This document shows positions 45,133 to 57,254 of a stretch of DNA of 64,000 nucleotides, in pieces. Every line of letters starts with the position of its first letter. Position 1 is the stretch's first letter. The position numbers and the translations under genes are program-made. The notes under the pieces were generated by a model. The model saw nothing but the letters and a program-made list of their open reading frames with translations. It was not told where the DNA came from and made no database searches. The stretch comes from Zizania palustris (lineage: Eukaryota; Streptophyta; Magnoliopsida; Poales; Poaceae), in assembly GCA_019279435.1 (NCBI GenBank), contig JAAALK010000285.1:29544371-29608370 (forward strand), in the 5' to 3' direction.

Positions 45133-46085
45133 AGACCGTGCAGGAGAAGGTAGTGTTGATTTTCGTGTTGCAGACACCGATCTTGGGTCGGTGAAGTTGC
45201 TCTTTGACTTCGGCTGTCGTCCCTGCAATTCTCTTTCTGCCTTCATAGAAAAGTGAAACAATCTATTAAGAGAATTATATTTCTTATAATCAACTATGTC
45301 ATGTGTTTCTCTTCTTAACCCACCAAAAAATCTAGCCATTTTACCCTCCTCGTCTTCAACTACCTCACAATGCAGCATTCCTATTTGCAGTTCTTGGTAG
45401 TACTCCTCTATAGATTTATTTCCCTAGTTTAAACGTTGTAATTTTTGACGCAAATCATGTTTATAAGTAGTGGGGACAAATCTACCACCCATAGCTCTCT
45501 TTAGCCCATCCCATGTGTCAGGTGCTAAGCCTACATTTGATAGCTCATTCGACCAAATAATAGAAAAATCGATAAACTCTCTAGTGCTTGTCTAACTCTA
45601 TGAATTTCTGAAAAAAGATGAGAGTTAAATTTTTATTCTACTGTCATGTCCTAATTCAGATATGTCTCAGCATCATAAGAGCTAGAAAAAGGTGGTATGC
45701 TGAACTTAACCTTAGCAAACGAATTATCATCACGAGGGTTGTTTTCGTTATTACCTCCCATACCTTGACGATGTCGATTTCGTTGATGGGGAAGTTCTCA
45801 GGCAAGGGGCTGGATATACTCTTCTTGATTTATGCTATCTGCCTCGAGATCCTTAGCTCTATCATTCGGTGACGGTGGTTGTTTCTCTAGGTTCTCCATC
45901 TTGGTGATGAGGGTGGCAATGCTCCTATCTATCCTCTCCAATCTATGCTCATTGTCGTGGTTGCTCTTAATGATGTTTGCATTGAGTTCTTGCAGCAACT
46001 GTCCAAGCTCTAACTTAGACAAACATTCATCTCCATCGCCTTGGTGTTGTGATCCTGTCATGGTTAGTGGAAACACAAAACACAA
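45013..46085 (-). pseudogene. Gag remnants of gypsy G3
   Basis: 45798-46085 encodes an N-terminal coiled segment (LERIDRSIATLITKMENLEKQ). 45133-45378 encodes a gag stretch (GKMARFFGGLRRETHDIVDYKKYNSLNRL split over the domain; key residues FFGGL and DIVDY) typical of gypsy Gag. Stops separate the two and the zinc knuckle is not visible. Pol is missing entirely, so G3 is a deletion derivative. Confidence 0.72.
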
Positions 46086-47115
46086 AGAAGCTCACAAGTG
46101 CGTTAGTTTCCAATGAACTACTAGAATGGGGAGTCGCTCACACTCAAGCGTTTCACCAAGTTCTTGCAAAGTTCTTACCAATCGTAGTAGGTGGCACAAC
46201 CAGTTGGCTTGGGGATGATAACGTTGAAGTCGTGAGTATAGCGATTGCCGACTGAAAACTGTACTGATTAGAATGAAGGTGGAGCTCGGAAGGCTGGTAT
46301 TTGGTAGCAAGGATTAGCACAGATCGACAACAATTAGTAAAGCTCAATAATAATCCACAATACTTGCCTTGGTTGCTTGTCTAATTTGTGCTCCTAGAAA
46401 TGAGAAAAGAAACTAACTCAAATAACAAGAACACCAAAACACAACACTTGGAGATATAGATAACAACGTAGAACAACTTCCTCCTCTTATACCTTACTGA
46501 TTTTATTTTCTTTTTTTGGCCTATTTTTTTCTTTTCTCTTGGCCTATTTTTTCCCCTTTTTTGACCTTTTTTATAGACTGCTCAAACAATAAGTACTCAA
46601 TGAGTTACCCAAAAAGGAAGAAGTTGCGCTGGCTGAAAACAAAACCTCTCTAGAACTATGTCTTCTCGACCGAATTTGGCCCTATAAGTCCAATCGGAAG
46701 CAGATTTTCCCACATGTCTGTATGCATCTTTTTGTCCTGATCGTTTTGACGGGTGGTAGAGCTCAAACAGAGTCCGTATGCAAAATTTATGACCGTTTTA
46801 CCGAAGCAGGGTCAAACTGACTCCGAACCGACTCCGACTAGGGTTTAGGGTTGGATTCGGATATCCTGGGACTAAGAAATATTATGATTTTGACTCGCGA
46901 TCAGGAACACAAATCTAAACTAGCAACCCGACATCTACTATGGATCAAAACTCAGCAATACGACACCATGATGAAACTGCAAAGGCTCAAAACACTAGAA
47001 CGATGAGGATAATTTGCCCTAGATGTCTACGACTTTCTTTTTTTGGCTTTTTCTAGAGTTCTATGACAAGGCAAAGAATAATATAAGGTATATAGTGATA
47101 CCTAACGGTCAACTT
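46086..47115 (-). other. G3 untranslated leader
   Basis: Non-coding sequence between the PBS and Gag, with a T-rich run at 46495-46575. I see no supported gene. Confidence 0.55.
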
Positions 47116-47129
47116 GGGCTCTGATACCA
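47116..47129 (-). promoter_or_regulatory. PBS of gypsy G3
   Basis: The minus strand reads TGGTATCAGAGCCC, two bases from the LTR end at 47132. Confidence 0.8.
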
Positions 47130-47131
47130 CT

Positions 47132-47493
47132 TGATGTGAATGGGATGCCTGAACTTCTGTCAGACGGGGTAAACTCGATTGGTGAAGGACTCGACGTTGT
47201 CGATTCGACTTTCGATCACCACTGATCTGAACTCCGCAATCGCTACACCATGGCTCAATTGGTTATCAACCACACACGAACGCGATTTACCTCACCAAGA
47301 AGACTTATCCCTTCATGTGAATCGAGAACACAAGTAAGAACATGAAAACACAATCTCGCAAACAAATGAGAGATCGATTTCTCAAGCGGGGTTCCACAAT
47401 CTGACGAACGTCAGAGTTCAATCTGCAAAGAAGTTGAAAACTGAGCAAAACCCAACCCTAATTCACAACGGATACAGAGTATTAATACCTAGG
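47132..47493 (-). mobile_element. right (5') LTR of G3, part 1
   Basis: Interrupted after CTAGG (47489-47493) by element G4. It resumes at 52714. Confidence 0.8.
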
Positions 47494-48160
47494 TGTTGAT
47501 AGCAAAAAATAGCATTAATGGCTAGATTGTCAAAATATCAATTTTGGTGATTTGGGCCGAAAATACACATGTCCAGGGTCTGTCCGAAGCCCTACAGGGC
47601 CAAAGTCCATTGAGCTATGGGCTCCGAAAGCCTCTAGCCAGCCCATGGGCTTCGGCCAGGAAGCCTTCAGAGGCCCACGCTGCCGAAGCTTCGGCCCGAG
47701 GAGAAGGCCTCGACGGGCCTGGCCGAAGTCCACTTCGGAAGAGGTAGAATTGTATGCATTTCCAGCTCAATCTCTATCTCTATCTGGTCGGATTAATAGC
47801 AGATTAGATTAGGAATTAAGCTCCTATAAATAGAAAGGCAAGGCCGGCGTAGAGAGCCCCCAACTCAAACCAAACCAAAGCCCCATGCTTTGATCGTATT
47901 TACTTTACCTTTATTTTCCTGTACCTCTTCGTGGGTTTGCCTAGAAGCCCTCCGCCGGCCACTACGGAACTGTGGTAATCCTTGTTACTTCACTTGTGAA
48001 GTATCCGTTAATCTACGTAATAGATTGCTATCGCCTTTGTACTTCGCCTGTGAAGTATCCGCTAATCTGCGTAACAGATTGATACCTTCGCTACTAGTGC
48101 AACACTTAGCAAAATTCTGTCCTCAGGCCGAATTGGTACTTCGAATCATCTCTGTTGAAG
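47494..48160 (+). repeat. G4 5' LTR, 3'-truncated
   Basis: Matches 51383-52050 of the 3' LTR. It has a TATA-like CCTATAAATAG at 47823-47833 and two copies of a CTTCGCCTGTGAAGTATCCG-type repeat near 47990-48085. Homology ends at TCATCTCTGTTG, where RT coding sequence starts. Confidence 0.85.
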
Positions 48161-49642
48161 GATGAGTATCCAATGCCGATAGCCGACATGCTAATCAACG
48201 ATGCTTCAGGACACAAGGTACTAAGTTTTCTTGATGGCAATGCTAGTTATAATCAAATCTTTATGGTCGAAGAGGACATCTATAAGACTGACTTTCGATG
48301 CCCTAGTTTTGTCGGTTTGTTCGAGTGGGTCGTCATGACTTTTGGTTTGAAAAATGCTGGCGCCACATATCAACACGCTATGAACTTGATCTTTCATGAC
48401 TTGTTAGGAGTTATGCTAGAAGTTTACATCGACGATGTCATAGTCAAATCGGACGCTATGGGAAACCATGTTGCCGATTTGAAGGTTGCTTTCGATAGGA
48501 TGCGACAGTATGGGTTGAAAATGAATCCACTCAAGTGCGCTTTTGGTGTGTCGGCACACAAGTTCATAGGTTTCATGATTCATGAGAGAGGTGTCGAAAT
48601 TGATCCTAAGAGACTTGAGAAGATTAGAAACATTGCAGCGCCGACATGCAAAAGGGATGTACAAAAGTTGCTAGGCAAGTTGAACTATTTGCGTCGCTTT
48701 ATATCCAACTTGTCTGGCAAGATTGATGCCTTTGTCCCCATACTCCGGCTAAAAAACGAATCCGAGTTCACTTGGGGGGCAAGCCAGCAAAGTGCTTTCG
48801 AGAAGATCAAGGAGTGCTTGTCATCACCGCCCGTGGTGAGAGCACCTAAAGCCGGGATTCCGTTTCGGTTATATATCGCCGCTGAAGATAGTGTGATTGG
48901 AGCCGTGCTAACCCAGGAGGTAGAAGGGAAGGAGCACATCATCACATTCTTGAGCCGCCGCCTGCTGGACGTTGAAACTAGGTACGCGTTTGTGGAACGA
49001 CTATGTTTATCACTTTACTACGTGTGCACCAAATTGCGCCATTATCTTCTCCCCACTACATGTGTTGTGGTTTGTCAAACCGATGTTGTAAAGCACATGG
49101 TACAGAAGCGGATTCTAAGTGGAAGAATCGGAAAATGGGCTTACGGGTTGATTGAGTACGATTTGGCCTACGAACCCCTGAGAGCGATGAAAGGCCAAGT
49201 CGTAGCTAACTTTATAGTTGATCATCACATAGATGTTAGCTGGAGCGATACTATTGCTCTAGTTGAGGTAATACCATGGAAACTTTATTTTGATGGTTCG
49301 GCTTGCAAGAGTGGCCAAGGTATTGGAGTGGTTCTCATATCACCTAATGATGTTCACTTTGAAACTTCGGCCCGACTAAAGTTTTCTTCCACTAATAACC
49401 AAGCCAAATACGAAGCCTTTTTCCTAGGACTTGAATTGCTAGAATCTGTAGGTGCTAAACATGTTCACGCATACGGTGATTCGTTATTAGTAGTACAACA
49501 AGTAGCTAAGAATAGTCAATGTTTTAATGGCTTGCTGAATAGTTACTTGGACAAATGTCTAGACATAGTTTCTACTTTTGATGATTTCAAAATATCTCAC
49601 GTGTCAAGGGAAGCCAATTCAGTCGCCAATAATTTGGCTTAA
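48155..49642 (+). pseudogene. G4 RT, RNase H and second RNase H, 5'-truncated
   Basis: 495 open residues beginning inside RT (DEYPMPIADMLI) with FLDGNASYNQI, the YIDD catalytic motif in EVYIDDVIVKS, a first RNase H (AEDSVIGAVLTQ to KWAYGLIEYD), and a second RNase H (YFDGSACKSGQG, AKYEAFFLGL, YGDSLLVVQQ, NSVANNLA). The double RNase H fits the Tat lineage. No authentic start codon exists: the frame opens at the LTR/RT deletion junction. Confidence 0.88.
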
Positions 49643-49918
49643 CAAGCATCCGGCTACCAAGTCAGGAGAGGAAAATTTTCTGTATTGGAGAAACCGATGC
49701 TCAGCCTCACTACAGAAGCCAGTAACAGTAGGCAGGCGCATGCTCTGGGTCGAACCCCTCGGGTCGCTGGAGGCCACCGCACTCCGAAGCCCCTGGATTT
49801 GAGTGCTCTGCTGACCAAGGGATCTGGCACCCCAGAGCCCATAGTTTGAAGCCTCCCAAATGGAGAAGGCTCCTCGGAGTCCAAAACCTCCAGAGGGCTT
49901 CGGCCCAGCACACTCCGA
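49643..49918 (+). other. linker between RNase H and integrase of G4
   Basis: About 275 bp rich in CTCCGAAG-like motifs, with no clear domain and frames broken by stops. It corresponds to the variable connection region of pol. Confidence 0.5.
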
Positions 49919-51297
49919 ATGGCCACATCAGCCAGGCTTCGGCAGGAGCTGGAATGGCTCAGGGGGCACCCTGAAGTTAGTGGTTTAGAAGTTTGTTTAG
50001 AAGATGGACCAACAAAACCCTCTGAAACCTATAAGGGCGATTGGAGAGTCCCAATAGTCCGGTATTTGAGAGACTCTAGCCAAAGGGCTGATCGGAAAGT
50101 TCGGCGACAAGCGTTCAAATTCGTGTTGATAGACGACACATTGTATCGCCGAACCATCGACAAAGTGCTATTGAAGTGTTTAGACCATGAGCAGTCCCAA
50201 GTAGCTATAGGAGAAGTCCATGAGGGGCTTTGCAGCACTCATCAATCGGCCCAAAAGATGAGTTGGATGCTCAAAAGAACGGGGTTTTATTGGCCGACTA
50301 TGACTAAGATTATTTCAAGTACTACAGAGGGTGTGAAGCATGTCAGAAGTTTGGCAACATCCAGTTAGATCCTACCTCATTGCTCAATCCTATTGTCAAG
50401 CCATGGCCGTTTCGAGGTTGGGGTTTAGACTTCATCGGCAAGATCTACCCTCCTTCCTCAAAGGGGCATCGGTTCGTGTTGATGGCGACGGATTACTCCA
50501 CTAAATGGACCGAGGCCGTACCTCTCAAGAACATGACTCACAATGAGGTACGTGGTTTTATTTTAAAGCACATCATACATAGATTCGGCATCCCTCAAAC
50601 TCTTACAATGGATCAAGGTAGTTCATTTGTCTCTAGAGAAGTAAGGGACTTCGTCGAATACTATGATATTAAGTTGATAAACTCTTCGCCTTACTATGCT
50701 CAGGCCAATGGTCAGGCCGAGTCTAGTAATAAAATCGTGATTAAGCTTATTAAGAAGAAAATTGAAGAGTTTCCTAAAAGGTGGCATGAAGTGCTTTCCG
50801 AGGCGTTATGGGCTTGTAGGCTTGCAAAGCACAGTGCTACCAAGGTCAGTCCATATGAATTGGTATATGGACAAGAAGTTGTTCTGCCTGTAGAGGTAGA
50901 TCTTGGCTCCTTAAGAGTGTTAAAGCAAAACGACTTATCGATCAATGAGTATGAAGCTCTTCTGAAGGATAATCTGGAGGAAGTGACCGATAAGAGACTA
51001 AGGCCTTTAGAAGCCATATAAGTAGACAAAAAGAGAGTAGCTAAAGCCTATAATAAGAAGGTTAAACCAAAATCATTTCAAATAGGAGATTTAGTGTGGA
51101 AAACGATTTTACCCTTAGGCATGAAGAGTCCCAAGTTTGGTAAATGGTCACCTAGTTGGGAAGGTCCTTTTAAGATAGCCAAAATTGCTCCCGGCAACAC
51201 ATACATGTTGGAATTCATGCAGGGAGAGTGGTTTCGAAGAGCTTTGAATGGTAGGTACTTGAAAAAGTATTTCCCAAGTGTGTGGCAAACATCATAA
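49919..51297 (+). pseudogene. G4 integrase, broken
   Basis: 49919-50368 holds the zinc-finger end (VHEGLCSTHQSAQKM, then GFYWPTM) and shifts frame near 50320, before the Cys pair. 50380-51021 carries the catalytic core: D in GLDFIGK, D in MDQGSSF, E in NGQAESSNK. TAA at 51019-51021 precedes an open C-terminal piece ending at 51297 (SWEGPFKIAKI). At least one frameshift and one stop make it non-functional. Confidence 0.85.
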
Positions 51298-51365
51298 AAG
51301 TGTTGGAAAGCCGATATGGATGGTATCGTCTTCAACTCGTTGTGCTTTTAGTTCACTAGTTCACT

Positions 51366-51382
51366 AAAAGGCAAGGGGCATG
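51366..51382 (+). promoter_or_regulatory. G4 polypurine tract
   Basis: AAAAGGCAAGGGGCATG sits immediately before the 3' LTR start at 51383. Confidence 0.75.
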
Positions 51383-52713
51383 TGTTGATAGCAACAAATG
51401 GCATTAATGGCTAGATTGTCAAAATATCAATTTTGGTGATTTGGGCCGAAAATACACATGTCCAGGGTATGTCTGAAGCCCTACAGGGCCGAAGTCCATT
51501 GAGTTATGGGCTCCGAAAGCCTCTAGCCAGTCCATGGGCTTCGGCCGGGAAGCCTTCGGAGGCCCACGCTGTCGAAGCTTCGGCCTGAGGAGCAGGCCTC
51601 GATAGGCCTGGCCGAAGCCCACTTCGGTAGAGGTAGAATTGTATGCGTTTCTAGCTCAATCTCTATCTCTATCTGGCCATATAAATAGCAGATTAGATTA
51701 GGAATTAAGCTCCTATAAATAGAGAGCCAAGGCTGGCGTAGCGAGTCCCCCCAACTCAAACCAAACCAAAGCCCCATGCTTTGATCGTATTTACTTTACC
51801 TTTTGTTTCATGTACCTCTTCGTTGGTTTGCCTGGAAGCCCTCCGCCGGCCACTACGGAACAGTGGTAATCCTTGTTACCTCGCTTGTGAAGTATACATT
51901 AATCTACGTAATAGATTGCTATCACCTTGGTACTTCGCCTGTGAAGTATTCGCTAATCTACGTAACAGATTGCTACCTTCGCTACTAGTGCAACACTTAG
52001 CAAAATTCGGTCCTCAGGCCGAATTGGTACTTCGAATCATCTCTGTTGCAGATTCACACGTTCGGAGCCACTTCGTTGGAGGAGTCCGGAGCTGAGAGAT
52101 CGGTTTCGGAGGTCTCAGGACACCCTTCGGCGGGACCGCAGGCTCCGACAACAGGCTTCACCAGCATACTTCGTCGCAACAGGCTTCGCCACGATCATAC
52201 TCCGCACCGGACGAAGTTGCACTCGTGCGTGGCCCTCACGTCACTATTTCGTAGTTTGATGTATCAAAGATCGCACACCGAACTCCGCTGTTCGGAGGTG
52301 ATCACCGTGTCTAGATCCGTTCGGAGTCCGTCTTCGGCCGGATCAGTCCGAATGCCGAAGGGTCCGTTCGGAGTCCGTCTTCGGCCGGATTAGTCCAAAC
52401 GCCGAAGCACCCTTCGGCGGAGCACTTCACACCACACGCCGAAGGTACACTTCGGTGACCCCTCTGTGCCAGACTTCGAACCAGACGGGCTCCGACTAGT
52501 TTGCTGATTTTATTTTGTTAAATCTATCTCGTTCGGCAAATTGGATTATTTTTTGTAATCTGGTTGCCTGGCGACTCCACCCCCCTTATAACGACTAAGG
52601 GTAGTCGGAACGCGACGTCGGTGCTACGTCAAGCTTAGGCTTGTCCCTAAATATCCGTGCACTTTTGGATCGTCGAACTGACCCAAGTACGGGGGAACAT
52701 TTCCGTGTCAACA
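51383..52713 (+). repeat. G4 3' LTR
   Basis: 1331 bp, TG...CA ends, TATA-like CCTATAAATAGAG near 51712. The segment 52060-52500 is dense in TTCGG/CCGAA and includes two near copies of GTTCGGAGTCCGTCTTCGGC. The last 200 bp (CTGGCGACTCCA, GGTAGTCGGAA.GCGACGTCGG) match the end of the G5 LTR. Confidence 0.9.
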
Positions 52714-53191
52714 CTAGGGTTTGTGGAAAGGCTTCCATAATGTTGGGCTTAAGGCCCCAAACTGTTATAAGGCCCAACGTGGCCCAAAACGGTGATACAA
52801 CACCAGATGACTTGTCCGGACGACACATAACGTTTCGTAATGAACAAGGACTTGGCACTAGATCCATTGGAAATATATTTTCGTTATCTTTCCAACGCCT
52901 TAAAGAACACCTCAATCCACCTCCGTACGAGAAAGTTATGCGTGTTTTAATGAAGGGTTCTCTGCTGAATTCGAACCGAAATCGGAGTTTGTAATGGAAT
53001 CCGAATTGGATTGTTGTGCCACCTCTCCCTCTTGTGTTTGATCCAGAAGTGCTTCTCCCATGTTCCTCAGAGTCAAAATATCACCCATAAGTAGCATCCC
53101 ATCCATATCCATATCATTATATAAGTAAGAAACGAGCGCACCTCATAATTAAACTTCCGTGCACGGGAGCGGGTGATTGGTTCAGGAATGA
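52714..53191 (-). mobile_element. right LTR of G3, part 2
   Basis: Continues from 47493 after the target duplication and matches 44660-45132. Its right edge (CAGGAATGA) coincides with the right edge of the left LTR. A clean TG end and target duplication for G3 were not found. Confidence 0.72.
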
Positions 53192-53966
53192 TAGAGTGTT
53201 GGATGTCTTTATCATTGTTATCGATGTCATCATCAAGAGGAGTCTATGGTGGCTAGGTGTAATCTATGCTTATTCCTTGTTCCCAAGACCTCCTCCTCCT
53301 CTCTTTATATATGCCCGAGAGCCCCTGGTCGTGCACATCTCGGAATCTACAAATTAGTTACAACTAATTCATATTCATAACAAATCCAATCTATTTGTCC
53401 ATGTCGGAACTTCCGATCTTGAATTGGAACTTTCGACAGGTTATTTTAGTTATCCTGATTCAGTACGACATGCAACAGATCCAATCTATTTTCACCCACC
53501 TTAGAACTTCCGATACAATATCGGAACTTCCGAAGCAATATTTGTTGTTTAACCCATGACCAGAAAATAATCGGATGGCGAATAAGATGTGGCATTGAAT
53601 TGAAGATAACATATCAGCTTGTACTTCGCTAGACCTAGTCAATACACCATGAAACCGGTGACCGTACTGTTTCGACATTCACCTCAAGAGACTAATCTGA
53701 TACAGCCATGCGGATATTGACCTAGTTGATACGGTCGTCGGGGTTGGCAGGACTCACCTCTTCACCGGAGATCGCAATGATGCAGCCTAGCTTCGAGTGC
53801 TGAATCCCACTGGGATTAACATTGGGAATCCAAGGGTTGCGATGCACCAAGTAGTTGTTGACAAAGATGTGTGTTCTAATCTAACTAAGGGTACATATTT
53901 ATAGTCTGGAGACTTGCCATCTAAATATTCTATCTTAACTGATTCTAGATAATCTTTATCTTCTCT
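53192..53966 (-). mobile_element. copia A LTR, distal part, and following non-coding sequence
   Basis: 53240-53340 matches the promoter part of the copia B LTR (GGTGGCTAGG, then CTCCTCTCTTTATATA; minus-strand TATA at about 53311-53320). 53400-53540 has several AACTTCCGAT motifs. From about 53560 to 53966 I see no gene; a TATA-like stretch lies near 53908-53916. Confidence 0.55.
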
Positions 53967-54480
53967 TCATCGGCTCCTTCCTATCCGGCCATGTTGTAAC
54001 AGATGGGTTTCTTTGACCATCTTTGACCAGACTCTTCTCGACTTTCGTTGACCAAGCGACATCCTTAGTTCGCTCCGGGCTTTACCAAATCTTGGCGTCA
54101 ACAGCCTCACATCCCCAAATCTTTGAAAAGACAAACTGGGATGCCTGCAAGACCACGTCTCATATGTCGTCTTCTCTAGTAACTTAGATGGAACTGTATT
54201 TATCGTGAAAGCGACAGTTTCTAGAGCGAGTCCTAAAAAGATAATGGAAGATAAGTATGACTCATCATCGACCAAACCATGTCCAACAAGGTTAAGATTC
54301 TCCACTCGGACACTCCTTTCCACTAGGGTGTGCCGGGTGGAGTCAGTTGTTCAACAATTCCACACTACTTCAGATGATCACTAAACTCATGACTCAAATA
54401 TTCATCTCCGCGATGAGATCATAGAAATTTAATTGTCTTGCTCGTATGATTTTGTACCTTAGTTTGGAACTCCTTAAACT
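53967..54480 (-). pseudogene. copia integrase remnant
   Basis: 54105-54323 encodes residues that resemble copia integrase after the catalytic core (FLGLALETVAFTINTVPSK, TYETWSCRHPSLSFQ). Upstream coding to 54480 is littered with stops. Left of about 54105 the frame continues into unrelated sequence. It is probably the truncated downstream end of copia B. Confidence 0.65.
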
Positions 54481-56118
54481 TTTCAAAGGACTCCCACTAA
54501 TGCCTCATCAAGTAGACATAACAATATCTACTAAAGTCGTCGGTAAGAGTGATGAAGTACTGATAAACACCTCTTACCACATGGCTCATTAGTCCACACA
54601 CATCGGTATGTACTATGACCAATAGCTCATTCGCCCTCTCACTCTAATCTGTCCAATGAAAGGCATATTTGTCATTTTGCCAAGTAAGTAATACTCGCAT
54701 GTGTCATATGATTCAAAATCAAATGACTCCAAAAGTCCAACACTATGGAACTTATGCATGCGCTTCTCATTTATATGACCCAAACGACAATGCTAGACGT
54801 AGGTATGATTCAAATCATTGAGTTGTTGCTTCTTAGTACTAATGTTTTAAATGTGTGCATATTCAAGACTCAGAATATATAATCCATTCACTGTTGTACA
54901 AACACCATAGAACATGCCATGCGAAAATATTGAACAACACTTGTCCTTTATTACAAATTCAAAGCCATCTTCCTCTAAACATGAAGAAGAGATAATGTTT
55001 TTGCCTAAGGCAGGAATGAAATAACAATTATTCAACATCAAAACTAGTCCTAAAGGTAGTGATAGTGAATAAACATCAACGGCTAACGCTGCAACTTTTG
55101 CACCATTCTTGATGCGGACATCCAACTCGCCACTAGCACACTTTCTTACTCTGATCAGCCTCTGCAATGATTTTCAAGTATGAATCATCGAATCAGTATG
55201 AAATACCCATGAATCATTTGGACGAGTGGCAAGATTAATTTCAATAACATTAATACCTAAAGTGGAAGTCAGACTTCCCTTCTTGTTCTTCTATTATTCT
55301 AGATTCACCTTGCAATTGTGCTTCCAATGCCTAGGCTTGTGGCAGTGGTAACACACATCAGAGATAGCATGACCCAACTTGGACTTTCCCGTTGGTTTAG
55401 ACTTTGCACTAGAGATCGAATTTGTAGTCTTAGCCTTCCCCTTCCTCTTTCTCTTTTTGCTCTCCTTCTGAACCATCATCACATGATTTGGAGATTTCCT
55501 AATACTCTCCTCAGCAGTGTTGAGTATCCCATGCAACTCAGCATGTGTCTTCTCTAGTCCAATCATGTTTTAATTCATGATGAACGGCTCAAAGCTCAGT
55601 AGGAGCGACTAGAGAATCATATCAATAGCTAAGTACGAATCCAGTAGAGAACCCAGTCTCTCTAGAGTATCAATGTAACCAATCATCCTGATCACTTGAG
55701 GATTTACTGGGCTCCCTTCAGCCAACCTACTCCCAAACAAGGCTTTAGACACATTGTATCTCTCAGCCCTTGCCTGGTTCTGAAACATGCCCTTAAGGCC
55801 AACGATCATATCGTAAGCATCACATTCCTCATAATGTTTTTGAAAATCAAAGGGCATGCAGGCAACCATCAGACAACTGACATCTACAGAATCACTATCA
55901 TGCTTCTCATAAGCATGCTTGTCTGCTGCAGAAGCATCCTCTCTTGGCTCATCGGGGTGAGTTCCTCTAGAACATAATCCTTTTTCTCTTGCTTAAGAAC
56001 AATTCTCAAGTTTCGGTGCCAATCCATAAAATTTGTTCCAAACAATTTCTCTCGTTCAAGAATAGATCACAAATTAAAAATTGGAGTGCTATTAATAGAA
56101 GTAGTAGTAGGTGCCATG
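54481..56118 (-). pseudogene. copia element B: Gag and GAG-pre-integrase, broken
   Basis: The same order and family as 41197-42741. GAG-pre-integrase is 54847-55167 (LNNCYFIPALGKNIISS), the knuckle CYHCHKPRHWKHNC is within 55294-55566, and a gag segment is 55609-55869 (YDMIVGLKGMFQNQARAERYNVS split by domain; key ARAERY). The Gag start is near 56118. Stops separate the pieces. Confidence 0.8.
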
Positions 56119-57240
56119 ATCTATAAAAGATTAAATGTCAAGTTCAACACTATGTAATGTTTATCTTCTATCCAATAAAAGATGTTCAACTATTTTAAAA
56201 ATAGTCACTTTCCCACTAATAACTAATAGTGATGCAAGATCCATATTCATTCTAACTTCTAGTGAGCTTTGGCATTAGTACTAGAAGCTAGGTGACATAG
56301 GTAAGCAACGCTTTGCTAATCACATTGTATGTGACTCTTGTCATTGGAGAAACATCTAATGCTCTACGCCAACTCTATGCCCTAAGGCCCAAAACTGTTT
56401 TCATAGCCTCGTTAAGTAAACCAATACTATGCGAGTGGAAGTCCGAATTCCACCCCAACTAGTCAAGACAATAGATAGCACCCTGCTTTGGCAGACCCAC
56501 TATCGATGTTTGATATCCTTGGTGGGTACAGCTATTGGGAAGAGCATCAATACTTAATTTTCTGAGGGATAGCTTTTTTAGCAAGGTTACATCCCTAGCA
56601 CACATGAAACATGCAAGAATAGTATAACAGGAACATAATAAAACATCACAGGCAATCATATTAACTGTGACATAGCATGACCCTCTTCAAATAGTGATCT
56701 CCATCTCCCTGGCTCCCGTCATTGAGTGTGTCCTTCTGGCCTCCAAGAACTGTACTAGTCTATCCCTATAACACCTATACTAGTTACATGTGCCAAAGAA
56801 ACAATTCTTGACTCACAGGATGCAAATGTACAACAGCCTTGACTGTAAATATTAATGACACACAGGATAAATTTAATTTTCATTCATTGCATGCATATCA
56901 TACATCACATTTATCAAGGCCATGGCAGTCACATCATTCTCTGCAAAACAAAGTTAGGCGAAGAATCTAAAAGTGACTGAACTGGATCAGAATTTCCAAC
57001 TACAATATTGCTCACTATATAGATAAAAACTGATATCAGAACTTCCGATCCACCAGAACTTTCGATCCATATCAGAAATCCTGACAGCAAAATCTCTCTC
57101 TATATTGAATCATATTAAATATCAGACCTTCCCATCTAGCATCGAAACTTCTGATTTCTATAGAAACTAAATAGATATAATCTATTTTTCCACCATGTAT
57201 CACCATACATGAGGGATCTAGATCAAACACTACGCACGTA
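56119..57240 (-). other. copia B untranslated leader
   Basis: About 1.1 kb without a supported ORF, with AACTTCCGATCC-type motifs near 57040-57170. It is equivalent to 42742-43932. Confidence 0.55.
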
Positions 57241-57253
57241 GACTCTGATACCA
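57241..57253 (-). promoter_or_regulatory. PBS of copia B
   Basis: The minus strand reads TGGTATCAGAGTC, one base from the LTR start TGTTGG at 57255. Confidence 0.85.
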
Positions 57254-57254
57254 C

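Larger units (their letters stand above)
47494..52713 (+). mobile_element. Tat-type element G4, nested in the G3 LTR
   Basis: It starts TGTTGATAGC and ends GTGTCAACA, with the target duplication CTAGG at 47489-47493 and 52714-52718. The 3' LTR is 51383-52713 (1331 bp). The 5' LTR keeps only about 665 bp. PBS, Gag, protease and the first part of RT are deleted. It is the same LTR family as 60330-61573. Confidence 0.9.
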
